A DNA stretch of 64,000 bases, taken from Hymenobacter norwichensis DSM 15439 (GTDB lineage: Bacteria > Bacteroidota > Bacteroidia > Cytophagales > Hymenobacteraceae). The translations under genes and the position numbers were made by a program. The stretch spans positions 744,267-808,266 of the forward strand of contig NZ_ATVL01000006.1 of NCBI RefSeq assembly GCF_000420705.1, read 5' to 3'. This document shows positions 25,701 through 34,837 of this stretch, in pieces (positions within the stretch are counted from its first letter, which is position 1; each line of letters starts with the position of its first letter). Below the pieces are notes generated by a model. The model saw only the letters and a program-made list of their open reading frames with translations. It was not told where the DNA came from and searched no databases.

Positions 25701-26409
25701 CGGTATTCACGCACAGCAGGATATCGTGCGGCGCGAAGTCGGTCTGGTCTACGTAGTGCGAGTCGTTGGTGCAGATGACCTTCACGTTGTACTTCTTGGC
25801 GAGGCCCAGCAGCACTTGGTTCACGTCTTCCTGGCTTTTGCCGGTGCCGTCGAAGTTCATCAGCCCGTGCCGCTGAATTTCGATGTAATAATCGTCCTCG
25901 AACACATCAAGCCACCATTTCAACAACTCCTCGGCTTTGGCCTCACTCTCAAACAGAATAGCCTGCGGAATCTCGGCGCCAATGCAGCACGAGGTAGCAA
26001 TCAGACCTTCGTGATATTGAAGCAGAATCTCCTTATCAATGCGGGGAAACTTGGAGTACACACCCTCAATGAAGCTCATGGAGCAGAGCTTAGCGAGGTT
26101 GTGGTAGCCGGCTTGGTCCTTGGCTAGCAGCAGTTGATGGTAACGCTTGTCCCGCTCGCCTTTCTCACGGCTAAAAGCTTTTTTGTGGCGGTCAGCCACC
26201 ATGTAGAACTCGCAGCCCACAATCGGCTTCACGTTGTACTTATTGGCTTCGGCCACGAAGTTGAACGCCCCGAACATGTTGCCGTGGTCGGTGAGAGCAA
26301 CGGCAGGCATGCCATCGGCCTGGGCCTTTTTCATGAGGGCGCCAATGCTGGCCTGGCCATCAAGAAGGGAGTATTGGGTGTGGGAGTGCAGGTGTGAGAA
26401 GACGGGCAT
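22726..26409 (-). CDS. dnaE: DNA polymerase III subunit alpha
   Basis: The start at 26409 (MPVFSHLHSHTQYSLLDG) matches the DnaE N-terminus. Seven extra codons upstream are unlikely. The 1227-residue protein has an N-terminal PHP domain (HLHSHTQYS, LTDHGNMFG, CTNDSHYVDQTDF), the C-family polymerase core with VGPGRGSAAGS and catalytic PDIDIDFDD near residue 460, the thumb/fingers, a helix-hairpin-helix region and an OB fold (DITVAGLISNVLFKTTKTG). The PHP histidines look intact, unlike E. coli DnaE, so a metal-dependent proofreading role is possible. It is the replicative polymerase. Confidence 0.96.
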   Translation of the reverse strand: MPVFSHLHSHTQYSLLDGQASIGALMKKAQADGMPAVALTDHGNMFGAFNFVAEANKYNVKPIVGCEFYMVADRHKKAFSREKGERDKRYHQLLLAKDQAGYHNLAKLCSMSFIEGVYSKFPRIDKEILLQYHEGLIATSCCIGAEIPQAILFESEAKAEELLKWWLDVFEDDYYIEIQRHGLMNFDGTGKSQEDVNQVLLGLAKKYNVKVICTNDSHYVDQTDFAPHDILLCVNTGEEHSIPVGDFQTQYFRLISQDNKVHYDHLDNLRHLSAQDATIRRQLQRIDEEAQAPRPRARFGFANDQFYFKTQEEMNALFADVPESVDNTNEIVDKITPPKLQRDILLPNFPLPAEHPTADAFLRFLTYKGAFEGPKCRYSDRTPEIEERLDYELRVIETMGFAGYFLITQDFINHGRNIGVAVGPGRGSAAGSAVAYCIGITNIDPIKYSLLFERFLNPERVSMPDIDIDFDDVNRQKVIDYVVDKYGKTQVAQIITFGTMAAKSSIKDVARAMDLPLPVANDLVKMVPDQVGTTLAKAFAENQELDMIRRDEAPDNLRGQILRLATQLEGSVRNTGIHAAGVIIAPDDITKYIPVSTSKDSDLLVTQFDGKVIESAGMLKMDFLGLKTLTIIVDAINLIEQNHGVKIDIDEIPIDDQKTYELYQRGDTIGTFQFESEGMRMYLKDLKPTNIEDLIAMNALYRPGPMQFIPNFINRKHGREPVDYPHELLEPILNYSQGIMVYQEQIMQTAQILAGYSLGGADLLRRAMGKKDMKKMALEREKFTAGAEKLHGIKAKKANEVFDVMEKFAAYGFNRSHSAAYSVVAYQTGYLKAHYPAEYMAAVLTNNMGDIKKVTFFIEEARKQGVAVLGPDVNESILKFNVNKQGQIRFGMAAVKGAGEAAVEEIVQERTKGGSYSDIFDFSRRVNLRAVNKKTFESMAQAGAFDSFERYHRRQFIEAPGNDQNLIEKAMKVGQQHQAAKESAQQSLFGGGGGEMAIPMPKIQDMEPWSPTEKLRREKEVVGFYLSGHPLDDFKLEIDSYCTCGLDKIENYKNRDITVAGLISNVLFKTTKTGHPFVSFNVEDYESSLNLALFRDDYTKFSSIINPRNYDKEQVPPMFIRGKYAQRFRDSDQFEFKIMTMEPLFNVAEKLSNGVRVQLDLRTITEPFMDRFMEAVESAAGSKKLEIKFAEPHEHLAVDTYSRRYRIEPKEFIRKMREMEIDACQLI

Positions 26410-26916
26410 GGGCAATGCGCTCCGTACCATTAGGGCGCGAAGCGTACAGTAAAGTTACCCATGAAATGGTGGCTAGGAAAGATTGCGCCGCAAGGGATTT
26501 TACACTATCACCAAACGAAATGAGAGGTTACGGCAGCTATATAGGTTTGCCGGAGTTAGGAGCAATGCAACGGCTAGCTTCCTGCTGAAAAGCAGGAATA
26601 GATGCTCTCTTTTGCTGTATAGGAGAATATATATAATTCGGGCGCTTTGTTGAACGCCGGAACCTCAGTAACCAGAAACCAGTTAGCTTGCATAGTCATT
26701 CCTACGTATAAAACCATACGTATAAGCCGTATCACTTGCGGCTAGCCGGCCATCTTAATGGCATTCGGCAACTAATCTGACCTTATTGGTAAACAGGGGT
26801 GTGCGGCTTGCTTGATTATGGCCGAGTTCTTTTGGTTGCTACTGAGATACTATTCAGTTCTGCATCACCAGCACCTTTCTCCGCGGTGGCCAAATTCAAC
26901 GGTCAGCATCTCCCCT
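26410..26916. other. 507-base divergent intergenic region between dnaE and the desaturase gene
   Basis: It must hold the promoters of both genes. I see repeated tacgtataa words near 26704-26730 and a short hairpin cctgctgaaaagcagg near 26581-26596, but no gene, RNA fold or long repeat that I can defend. Confidence 0.45.
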
Positions 26917-27984
26917 ATGAAGTATCTAGCACCTCTCACCGATCCGGTTTATAACCAGACGGCTCCCGCATCTTTTGTTGATCAGCGTCTGCTTCAATTC
27001 ATCCAGGACAAGCGGGATTTGCCTTTTGTATATCTGATTCTGGAAATCACGCTTACGTTGTTGCCGATGGTAGTAATGATGTTCTGGCCCGGCCTCGACA
27101 ACGGCCTGTGGTGGGCCACGCTGGGCGTGTATATGTTTCTGACGACGTTCTATTTCAAAGGTCCGTTTGGCTTGATGTTGCACTGCACCAGCCACCGCAT
27201 TCTGTTCAAGAAGCAGTACGCCACCCTCAACCACTATATTCCTTGGGTGATTGGGCCGCTGTTTGGGCAAACCCCAGAAACCTACTTTGCACACCACATG
27301 GGCATGCACCACCCCGAAAACAACTTGGAGGAGGACGAAAGCTCGACCATGGATTATCAGCGCGACTCCATTGCCAGCTTTGGGCGCTACTTGGGCGGGT
27401 TCTTTCTGGTTGGCATTCCCCGTGTGGTATATTATTTCAACCGCACCCGGAAAACCAAGTTTCGGCACCGGCTGCTGCGCGGCGAGGCAGTGTATCTAGT
27501 GGTATGTGTAGGACTGGCTTTCGTAAATCTGTCGGCTACGCTGGCGGTGCTGGTGCTGCCGGTGGTAGTGGCGCGGGTAGTGATGATGCTGGGCAACTGG
27601 AGTCAGCATTCATTTATTGATGCTACCGACCCCGGCAACTGCTACACCAACAGCGTGACCTGCATCAACACCAAGTACAACCACAAGTGCTGGAACGACG
27701 GTTATCACATCAGTCACCACCTCAAGCCAGCCCTGCACTGGAGCGAGCACCCAGCGCACTTCTTAAAGAATGTGGATCAGTATGCGCAAAACGATGCCAT
27801 CGTATTCGACGGCATTCACTTTCTGCACATTTTCGCCTACCTCATGACTCGCCGCTACGACTTGTTGGCCCGGCACTTTGTGAATCTGGGCAACCGTTAC
27901 GCTTCCGATGCCGAAATCATCACCATGCTCAAGGCGCGTACCCAGCGTATTGTGCCGGCTGCTTCTCTGGCTGTGGCTGCGTAG
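26917..27984 (+). CDS. membrane fatty acid desaturase-family protein
   Basis: The start at 26917 (MKYLAPLTDPVYNQTAPASF) is preferred to the upstream in-frame ATG codons, which give an unlikely extension. The 355 residues hold four hydrophobic segments and the three histidine clusters of the di-iron desaturases: HCTSHR, HHMGMHHPENN and HISHHLKPALHWSEHP. Such enzymes place double bonds in membrane acyl chains with oxygen. Substrate and regiospecificity cannot be read. The gene ends at a strong shared terminator. Confidence 0.85.
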   Translation: MKYLAPLTDPVYNQTAPASFVDQRLLQFIQDKRDLPFVYLILEITLTLLPMVVMMFWPGLDNGLWWATLGVYMFLTTFYFKGPFGLMLHCTSHRILFKKQYATLNHYIPWVIGPLFGQTPETYFAHHMGMHHPENNLEEDESSTMDYQRDSIASFGRYLGGFFLVGIPRVVYYFNRTRKTKFRHRLLRGEAVYLVVCVGLAFVNLSATLAVLVLPVVVARVVMMLGNWSQHSFIDATDPGNCYTNSVTCINTKYNHKCWNDGYHISHHLKPALHWSEHPAHFLKNVDQYAQNDAIVFDGIHFLHIFAYLMTRRYDLLARHFVNLGNRYASDAEIITMLKARTQRIVPAASLAVAA

Positions 27985-28002
27985 GTGCAGTACAACCGTT
28001 CC

Positions 28003-28043
28003 AAACGAAAGCGGGCAGCCATTATGGCTGCCCGCTTTCGTTT
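28003..28043. terminator. bidirectional terminator between desaturase and transglycosylase genes
   Basis: aaacgaaagcgggcagcc pairs perfectly with ggctgcccgctttcgttt over 18 bases. Confidence 0.9.
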
Positions 28044-28060
28044 GGGTTAGGCGCAACGTG

Positions 28061-30325
28061 TTATGGCTGCTTCACCGGTTTAATCACCAAGACTTCGCCG
28101 GGCCGCACGCTGAAATCAGGCTTGTTGTTCCACTCCATAATCTGCTTGATGGTGACGCCATACTTCTTGGAAATAGCGTACATCGACTCGCCGGCGCCTA
28201 CAGTGTAGCTGATAGAGGCCAACTGGGGCGCTGGCGTAGCAGGAGTAGTTGCTGCCGGAGCGGCTGCCTTGGGTGCTACCTTGGGCGCTGGTGCTACGGT
28301 AGTAGGCTTGGGTGTGCTAACCGGGGCAACTACCGGAGTACCAGCCGGTGCAGTGAGACGCAAGGTCTGCCCAATGCGTAAAGATGGGTTCTCTGGTAGA
28401 TTATTCCATGCAATAAGGTCGGCGGGGCGCAGGCCGTAGAGGCGGGCCACTGAGTATAGGCCTTCCTTGGCTTGCACAATGTGCAGCCCATTAGCCGGTA
28501 AGGTTTCGGCCCGACTAACCGGAACGGCATACGGAGCGGGCATGGGCTTCGTAACTGCCGGAGCGGGAGTAGCTGGTGCCGAGGCAGTAGGTTTGGCTGC
28601 CACAGGAGTTGCTGGTTTTGGCGCGGCCGGTGTGGTAGCTACTGGTTTAGGAGTAGACTTAACTGGCGCAGCAGGGGAGGGGGTAGGTGCTACCTCTGGC
28701 GTCAGTGGCTCGTCGGCTACCGGGGCTGAGTCCACAGAGTCTTTCTTAATGGGACGGGGAGTGTAAACGGTACGCGGCGCAGCTGGCTTGGGGGCGGGGT
28801 CCGGGGCAGGCGGTAGGTCGTTCAGGTTTTCGGTGGTAGCATCCGTGGCGCTGTCGGGCTGGGTGACTAGGCCTTGCGTGGCAGCCAGCGTATCAGGTGT
28901 TTCCACGGCATCTTCTAGCACGCGGGTGGCATCGGCGGTTTGGCCGCGGTACGGCTCCACCTCATTGGGACGGGCCTTTTTAGGAGCCGGCGCCACGGGA
29001 GCTGTTTGCGGCCTAGTGGCCTGGGCGCTAACCGGCCGCTCGAAGGCAGCCAGGGCGTTGGTGTCGTTGCTATTGGCGTACTCGATGGCTACGTCGCGGG
29101 GGCGAGTGTGCTGGAGCCACAGTACGCGGCCCGCCCGCAATTCCTCGTTGCGAGGCATGCGGTTCTTGCTCCAGATGGCGCGGGCCCGGATACCGTACTT
29201 CTGCGACACCGTGGCTACACTCTCGCCGGGCTGCGCCACATGGTATTCGGCGGCGGCTTTGTCACGCTTCTTCTGCACGAAGTAGGGCTGCCCTACCACA
29301 ATGTTGTCGAAGGCAAACAGGTCGTTGTACTGCATGAACTTGCGCATCTTCAGGCCGGCCCGCTTGGCTAGGCTTTCCTTGGTGTCGCCGGGCAGGGCTA
29401 CCAGCGCCCGAATGCCGTTCACACGCACGTAATCGGCATTCTGTGGGTCAACTTGAGGCTTATTGAGGAGCTGGCCCGCGGTGGCGTTCTTTTGTTGCGC
29501 CGCCATAGCCGTGAGCTGAATGCCATCCACTACTGGTACGATAATCGTGTAGATTTTATCGGACGGGATGGTGGGCGTGAGGAGCCAGCGGTTGTGGCGG
29601 GCCATTTCGGCGCCATCGGTTTGCAGGGTTTGCGCAACACTCACTAGCGTAAAGCCGGCCGGAGCCGGAAACTCCTGGAAGGTGAGCGGTGGCTTGGGGT
29701 TGTGGCCCACGGCGGGCTCATACGCCACTTTGTGCGCCAGCATGGTGAGTACGTACTGGTGGGTCCGCTCGGAAATCTCCATTTCCGTAGCGTCGAAGTC
29801 GGTGGGCAGGGTGTAGGACTTCACGCCGCCCGCGCCTAGGTTGTAGCTCAGCAAAGCATCCACCCAGTTGTGCAAGGTGTTGTTGTTGCGCTTCAAATAC
29901 TTAGCGGCGGCATGGGTGGCTGCTACGATGTGCTTACGCTCATCCACGGCATCATTGATGAGCAAGCCGTAGTCCTGCGCGGTTTCGCGCTTGAACTGCC
30001 AATAGCCCACGGCATCATGAATGCTTTGGGCCTCGCCCTGCAAGCCGCTTTCCTGCACAGCCAGGTAGCGGAAATCCAGCGGCACGGCTTCTTCCTGCAA
30101 CACCCTATCAATGATAGGGAAGTAAGCATCGGCCAGGTTGACGCGCGCTTGAAACGAGTTCGGGTGGCTGCGCAGAGCGTCTACTTTCTGCTGCACGGCG
30201 CGGCGCCCACCATCAGTCAAGCGCAGGTGCAAGCCCGCAAAATCAAGCTCAGACGGGACCGGAACGCTCTGGGCGTTGGTCAGCAAGGGCCAGAAGCAGA
30301 GGAGCGTGAAAAGGAATTGTTTCAT
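28061..30325 (-). CDS. MltD-like lytic transglycosylase with LysM repeats
   Basis: The 754-residue exported protein has a signal peptide ending in TNAQ. Residues about 70-205 are a soluble-lytic-transglycosylase fold with catalytic Glu92 in LAVQESGLQ, then VGYWQFKRETAQDYG and LLSYNLGAGGV. Four LysM or LysM-like modules follow: a divergent one near residue 310, then GESVATVSQKYGIRARAI, EGLYSVARLYGLRPADLI and GESMYAISKKYGVTIKQI. A long Pro/Ala/Thr/Val linker (about residues 435-610) separates the second from the third. The enzyme cleaves the glycan strand of peptidoglycan, forming anhydro-muramic ends. It pairs functionally with the OmpA proteins nearby as cell-wall factors. Confidence 0.88.
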   Translation of the reverse strand: MKQFLFTLLCFWPLLTNAQSVPVPSELDFAGLHLRLTDGGRRAVQQKVDALRSHPNSFQARVNLADAYFPIIDRVLQEEAVPLDFRYLAVQESGLQGEAQSIHDAVGYWQFKRETAQDYGLLINDAVDERKHIVAATHAAAKYLKRNNNTLHNWVDALLSYNLGAGGVKSYTLPTDFDATEMEISERTHQYVLTMLAHKVAYEPAVGHNPKPPLTFQEFPAPAGFTLVSVAQTLQTDGAEMARHNRWLLTPTIPSDKIYTIIVPVVDGIQLTAMAAQQKNATAGQLLNKPQVDPQNADYVRVNGIRALVALPGDTKESLAKRAGLKMRKFMQYNDLFAFDNIVVGQPYFVQKKRDKAAAEYHVAQPGESVATVSQKYGIRARAIWSKNRMPRNEELRAGRVLWLQHTRPRDVAIEYANSNDTNALAAFERPVSAQATRPQTAPVAPAPKKARPNEVEPYRGQTADATRVLEDAVETPDTLAATQGLVTQPDSATDATTENLNDLPPAPDPAPKPAAPRTVYTPRPIKKDSVDSAPVADEPLTPEVAPTPSPAAPVKSTPKPVATTPAAPKPATPVAAKPTASAPATPAPAVTKPMPAPYAVPVSRAETLPANGLHIVQAKEGLYSVARLYGLRPADLIAWNNLPENPSLRIGQTLRLTAPAGTPVVAPVSTPKPTTVAPAPKVAPKAAAPAATTPATPAPQLASISYTVGAGESMYAISKKYGVTIKQIMEWNNKPDFSVRPGEVLVIKPVKQP

Positions 30326-30448
30326 GGACAGGGAAGAGCGGAACCCTGGCTGCGGTATGGTTGCCCACCAGGCTCCAATGCTACAAAGTAGGCGAAAAAT
30401 GGGGGAAGTGGCATTATTTCAATGTAAAAGGCCTTTTCCATAAACCAC

Positions 30449-30478
30449 AAGCGCCCGGCCTGGGGAGGTCGGGCGCTT
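30449..30478 (-). terminator. hairpin after the TonB-receptor-like gene
   Basis: aagcgcccggcc pairs with ggtcgggcgctt around a 6-base loop, just past the stop of the gene on the minus strand. The following T run is weak. Confidence 0.65.
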
Positions 30479-30489
30479 GCCAAAACGAA

Positions 30490-33429
30490 TTACATACCCC
30501 CGCCGGGCGGGCCAAAACCACCGCCTCCACCGGGCCGGTCGAAGCCGCCGCCTTCGGGCCGGAAGCCGCCGTTGCGCCGTTGCCGCTGCTCGGTCGGGGC
30601 GTCTTCGGGCGGGGTGCCGTTGCGGTTGTTACCGTTGTAGCTCCGGATGTTGTACGTGAACATCAGCATCAGGTAGCGTTGCAGAATGTTGGTTTGCACG
30701 TCTTCGGTGTACGCCGCTGTGGTGTTCACTTGAATGTTGTTGTTGCGACCCAGCAAATCGAAAGCATAGAGCTTGATTTCAGCCTGTTGCCGAGCCATAA
30801 ACTTCTTGCCCAACGACGCATTCCAGAGCAGCGTGGTTTGGTTGTAGCCCGCCGACAACCCGCTATAGTACTGGTGGTTGATGTTGGATTGCAGCGTAAT
30901 ACCCTTGGCCACAATCCAGGAAAGACGCAACGAGGTATTCTGCCGGAAATACTGGCGGTTGAGCTGCCGCTGCAACGTGTTGCGGATGTAGTTCTGGTTG
31001 GAGTTCGACGAAATAGTGAAGTCCAGCTCGGGGCTGATGTTACTGCTCAACACCACGCCCAGGCCCCCGGAAGGCGTGCGGCTGTAGTTCAGCTGTTCGA
31101 ACACCAAGCCTGGCGTTTGGGAGTAGCTGATGTTGCCGTTCAGGTTCAGGTTGGACTTCATGAAGGCCAGCGGCAGGCTGTAATTGGCAAACGAGCGGAC
31201 CGAATACTGCTGATCCAAGTTCACGGGCCGCGTCAGTTGGCCGCCCACCGGAATAACCACGCCGCCCACTTCAATCGGCTCGTTGGTGGCGTAGATGGTG
31301 CTGTTGGTGATGTACTTATCGGTGAGCGAGCCACTCAGCGCCACAAAGAACGAGGTGGATTTTTCGGGCACCGCCGACGAGAACCGAACGTTCAGGCTGT
31401 GCTGGTTGGCCTGGCGCAGGTTGGGGTTGCCGGTGGTGAGCTGCAACGGGTTGGAGTTGTTCACCACTTCCTGCAACTGGCCAATACTGGGCGATTGGGT
31501 GTTCATGCGATAGTTGATGCGCAGATTCTGCTGCCGCGAGAAGTTGTAACGCAGCATAGCGTTAGGCAGCACGTTCAAAAACGAGCGTTCTGTTAGGGCA
31601 GCCCGCGGAAACTCCTGGTCGCTACGCAATTGCGCGTGCTGCACCGAGGCACCTACCATCCATTGTAGTTCCTTGTTCTGGTAGCGGTAAGTTAGGCCGC
31701 CTGAGTTGGTAAGGTAGCGGCTCTCAAACACACTGCTGAGCGTATCGTTGAGAATAGTATAGGCCTCTTCGCCGGGCGCGTAGTCGAAGGTGCGCTTATC
31801 GGACTGGTTGGGCGTGTACGATACTCGATATTCGGCTTGCAGCTGGCTGAACTGGCTGATAGGCTCGGTGTAGTTGAGGCTGCCGTTCCAGGCCCAGCCT
31901 GTTTGGTCGAGTCGGGAAAACTGGTTGAGCGTGTTGGTGCTAGTCACCGAGTCACGGGTGGAAACCGTGCTGGAAAGTAGGTTGTTGTCACCGTCGCGGG
32001 TGTTGTAGTTGGTGTTCAGCCCCAGCGAGAACGTGCGCCCGCGCTTGGCAAAGCGGCGGCGGTATAGCAATTGGTTGGAGGCGTTGATGCCGGTATTGGC
32101 TGAGCGGTAACTGCTGTTGTTGCCGCCCTGCGTAAAATCTGGCTCACCCTCGCTCACCTGATACGTGCGGCCATCAAGCAGGCTGTTGCTGGTGTTGCGC
32201 TGCACCGAAAGCCGCGGCTGCCAGATAATGGAGTTCACCGAATCGAAGCGGTGTTCCAGGCGCACGTTAAAGCGGTTATTGATGTTGCGGCTGGTAGCTA
32301 GCGAGTTTTCACTGTAGCGTTGGTCAATGGGCCGGTCGTTGGGGGATACGTAGCGCCGCAGCAGGCTGGTGCGGGCCGTGTTGTCGCTCAGGTTAAAAAA
32401 GTAGCTGCTCGTAACGTCGGTGTTCTTGCCCCAGGAGTTGGAGTAGTTCAGCCCCAGCGCGTGGGTAGTGGAAATACCCCCCGATTGCCCCACCGAGAAG
32501 TCGCCGGCATTGCCGCCGCCGCCACCTCGCCCGCCACGGCCCCCGCCGCCACTCACACCCAGCAGGTCTTCGCTGCCGAAGTTCTGCTCGTTGATGTTGT
32601 TGCTTTGGGCTACCAACGATATGCGCTCCTTACCCTTAAACGAGTTGATGTTGCCGCTGATGCGGTACCGGTCGTCTTTAGGGCCGTAGCCAGCCAGCAC
32701 CCGCCCAAATTTGCCGGTCCGGAACTGCGGCTTGGTCACGATGTTGATGGTTTTCTGCTGGTTGCCGTCGTCGAAACCCGTGAACTGAGCTTGGTCGGAA
32801 GCCCGGTCATACACTTGAATCTTGTCGATAATTTCGGCCGGAATGTTCTTGAGCACCGCGTCGGGGTCGTCGCCGAAAAACTCTTTGCCATCTACTAACA
32901 CCCGCCGTACTTGCTCGCCCTGGGCCTGCACTTTGCCGGTGGTGGGGTCTACGGTTACGCCTGGCATTTTGGTAATCAGGTCCTGGGCGTTGGCGTCGGG
33001 GTTGGTTTTATAGGAACCCGCATTAAACTGCGAGGTGTCACCTTTCTGAATGGCCGCGGCGGCTTTGCCCACCACTTCCACCCCTTTCAGCGTCACGCCG
33101 CCGGTGCTCAGCGGCAACGTGCCCAAGGCCAGCGGCTGGCCGGTGAGCGTCAGCTGGCGCTTTACCGTCTGGTAGCCCAGAAACGAAATCGTCAGCTCGT
33201 ATCGCCCGGTTTTCAGCCCCGACACGGTGAAATTTCCTTCCGTGTCTGCCGCCGCGCCGTTCTTGGTGGAGTCGGCGGCCAGGCTACGCACCAGCACATT
33301 GGCCCCAATTAGCGGCGACTGGTTGGCCCCGTCTAGAATACGTCCGCTAATGGAGCTGGTCTGCTGCGCCCGCGCAACTCCGATACTCGTGATAAGCAGC
33401 AAAAAAAATAGTAAAAATCGTTGATGCAT
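30490..33429 (-). CDS. outer membrane beta-barrel protein, TonB-receptor-like, with carboxypeptidase-regulatory domain
   Basis: The 979 residues start with a signal peptide ending in ARAQ. A carboxypeptidase-regulatory-like domain follows (SISGRILDGANQSPLIGANV, TVSGLKTGRYELTISFLGY). Next is a short plug (LITKMPGVTVDPTTGKVQAQ, RRVLVDGKEFFGDDPDAVL, FTGFDDGNQQKTINIV), then a long barrel of the OMP_b-brl_3 type. The C-terminus is a Gly/Pro-rich tail (RPGGGGGFGPPGGGM) instead of the usual barrel-closing aromatic strand. No SusD-like partner or sugar genes are adjacent, so this is not an evident polysaccharide locus. The ligand is unknown. Confidence 0.85.
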   Translation of the reverse strand: MHQRFLLFFLLLITSIGVARAQQTSSISGRILDGANQSPLIGANVLVRSLAADSTKNGAAADTEGNFTVSGLKTGRYELTISFLGYQTVKRQLTLTGQPLALGTLPLSTGGVTLKGVEVVGKAAAAIQKGDTSQFNAGSYKTNPDANAQDLITKMPGVTVDPTTGKVQAQGEQVRRVLVDGKEFFGDDPDAVLKNIPAEIIDKIQVYDRASDQAQFTGFDDGNQQKTINIVTKPQFRTGKFGRVLAGYGPKDDRYRISGNINSFKGKERISLVAQSNNINEQNFGSEDLLGVSGGGGRGGRGGGGGNAGDFSVGQSGGISTTHALGLNYSNSWGKNTDVTSSYFFNLSDNTARTSLLRRYVSPNDRPIDQRYSENSLATSRNINNRFNVRLEHRFDSVNSIIWQPRLSVQRNTSNSLLDGRTYQVSEGEPDFTQGGNNSSYRSANTGINASNQLLYRRRFAKRGRTFSLGLNTNYNTRDGDNNLLSSTVSTRDSVTSTNTLNQFSRLDQTGWAWNGSLNYTEPISQFSQLQAEYRVSYTPNQSDKRTFDYAPGEEAYTILNDTLSSVFESRYLTNSGGLTYRYQNKELQWMVGASVQHAQLRSDQEFPRAALTERSFLNVLPNAMLRYNFSRQQNLRINYRMNTQSPSIGQLQEVVNNSNPLQLTTGNPNLRQANQHSLNVRFSSAVPEKSTSFFVALSGSLTDKYITNSTIYATNEPIEVGGVVIPVGGQLTRPVNLDQQYSVRSFANYSLPLAFMKSNLNLNGNISYSQTPGLVFEQLNYSRTPSGGLGVVLSSNISPELDFTISSNSNQNYIRNTLQRQLNRQYFRQNTSLRLSWIVAKGITLQSNINHQYYSGLSAGYNQTTLLWNASLGKKFMARQQAEIKLYAFDLLGRNNNIQVNTTAAYTEDVQTNILQRYLMLMFTYNIRSYNGNNRNGTPPEDAPTEQRQRRNGGFRPEGGGFDRPGGGGGFGPPGGGM

Positions 33430-33608
33430 CAGTAAGAAATAGAGGTTCGCTAAGGCATAGACGCAAACGCACCCCGAACGTTTAATTCGTTGGGGGCAGA
33501 TTGCACTACTTTTTAAGTTTCAGGAGTTGAGCCATTGACGCGCACCAATGAGTTGGGGCTGCGGCTCCGGTCAGACGAAGGCACTATTTTATTGGGTTAT
33601 GGGGCTAC

Positions 33609-34253
33609 TCAGCCCAGCTTGCGCACCAGCAGCAGTCCGTCACGCAAGGGCAAAAACACATTTTCTACCCGTGGATCGGCTTGCACCTTGTCGTTGAAGG
33701 CTCGAACGGCGCGGGTGTCTTTGTCGGAAGGTTTTAGAGGGTGAGAAGGTAGAGCTTTACCTCCCCAAAGTACATTGTCGATGAGCACGAACCCTCCTGC
33801 TCTTACCTGCGGCAGCACCAGTTCGTAATACGTGTCGTTGTTGATTTTATCGGCATCAATGAACACCAAATCCCATATTTCGCCTAGTGTGGGCACTATT
33901 GTATCCGCCGCTCCGATGTGTAGATGCAGTTTTTCTTTCAGCCCGGCCGCTGCTATGTAACGCCGAATTCGGGTTTCCAGCTCGGGGTTAAACTCAACAG
34001 TATGCAATTCTCCTTCCTGTATCAAACCCTCTGCTAGGCACAGTGCCGCGTAGCCCGTAAACGTGCCCAGCTCTAGTACCCGCCGGGGTCGTACCATGTG
34101 GCTGATCATGCTTAGCAGCCGCCCCTGCGCGTGCCCCGACAGCATGCGGGCGTATAGCATCTGCACGTGCGTTTCGCGGTTGAGCTGCGCCAACAGAGGC
34201 GGCTCGGGGCTGGTATGCTGGTCGGCGTAGCGTTGAATTTCGTCGTCGGACAT
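33609..34253 (-). CDS. SAM-dependent O-methyltransferase (catechol OMT / TrmR type)
   Basis: The 214 residues match the family-3 O-methyltransferase pattern: VLELGTFTGYAALCLAEGL (SAM loop), LHTVEFNPELETRIRRYI, DLVFIDADKINNDTYYELV (metal-binding Asp) and GFVLIDNVLWGGK. Bacterial relatives methylate small catechols or, as TrmR, a wobble uridine derivative in tRNA. The sequence does not decide between these. It lies downstream of the SRA-domain gene, separated by an inverted repeat. Confidence 0.88.
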   Translation of the reverse strand: MSDDEIQRYADQHTSPEPPLLAQLNRETHVQMLYARMLSGHAQGRLLSMISHMVRPRRVLELGTFTGYAALCLAEGLIQEGELHTVEFNPELETRIRRYIAAAGLKEKLHLHIGAADTIVPTLGEIWDLVFIDADKINNDTYYELVLPQVRAGGFVLIDNVLWGGKALPSHPLKPSDKDTRAVRAFNDKVQADPRVENVFLPLRDGLLLVRKLG

Positions 34254-34290
34254 CAGGCAAAAGTAAGCAAGCGTATATCTCCTAAAAAAA

Positions 34291-34377
34291 GCTATTAGCT
34301 ATTGTCTGTTAGCCGTTGGCTTTCTCTACACCTCCATGAGCAGAGGAGAAAAAGCTAATAGCCAACGGCCAACAGTC
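34291..34377. repeat. imperfect inverted repeat, TAGCTGTTAGC word family (copy 2)
   Basis: gctattagctattgtctgttagccgttggcttt faces aaagctaatagccaacggccaacagtc. The arms are built from the same 7-10 base words as the repeats at 9153 and 48833 but with insertions. It overlaps the end of the SRA-domain gene. Confidence 0.75.
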
Positions 34378-34380
34378 TTT

Positions 34381-34824
34381 TTAGAAGGTGATGTCTGGCA
34401 CCAACCGAAACAGAAAGACTTGATAGCCAGCTTTGCCCCGCACATATTCGTGGCTGACTACTCGATAGAGCCCTTCGTAACGAAGTTTCTCGCCGTCGTC
34501 GTGGGCTACGCGCTGGAAAACCCGCACAGGCTGGCCGGTTTCCTGGCTGCGGCATAGGGCCAAGTTGCGGCCAGTCATTTCCTGGTTGGCTACTTGCTTG
34601 CCGCTTTGCAGGTCGCGCCCGCCACTACCGGAGTAGATGATTTCGTGTTCACTGAACGCATCATCCTCGTAGGCACCGGCCAGTACAATAGAGTCGGCTC
34701 CCTCTGCTTGGCTGCCACTAACGCCCGCTCGGCGCGGCTTGTGTAGTCCCGTTAAGCTCAACTCCAACCGGTTCGCAAATAAGTCGCCGGGGCGGTAGGT
34801 GCCTACGTGGCCGAAAATGCGCAT
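34381..34824 (-). CDS. stand-alone SRA/YDG-domain protein (modified-cytosine reader)
   Basis: The start at 34824 (MRIFGHVGTYRPGDLF) is chosen because the 19 codons upstream run into repeat DNA. The 147 residues are essentially one SRA domain: NRLELSLTGLHKPRRAGVSG, GADSIVLAGAYEDD, IYSGSGGRDL, LALCRSQETGQPVRVFQRV and LRYEGLYRVVSHEYV. These track the UHRF1 SRA core, including the finger and YDG region. SRA domains flip out and read methylated or hydroxymethylated cytosine. In bacteria they are usually fused to HNH or PD-(D/E)xK nucleases of type IV restriction enzymes. No nuclease domain is present or adjacent. Repeat elements flank both sides. It may be a truncated remnant or a free reader. Confidence 0.8.
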   Translation of the reverse strand: MRIFGHVGTYRPGDLFANRLELSLTGLHKPRRAGVSGSQAEGADSIVLAGAYEDDAFSEHEIIYSGSGGRDLQSGKQVANQEMTGRNLALCRSQETGQPVRVFQRVAHDDGEKLRYEGLYRVVSHEYVRGKAGYQVFLFRLVPDITF

Positions 34825-34837
34825 GCAGAGGCGAACT

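Noticed and set aside
30361..31596. Plus-strand ORF of 411 codons over the outer-membrane barrel gene
   Set aside because: It is antisense to a well-supported TonB-receptor-like gene and has no recognisable domain.
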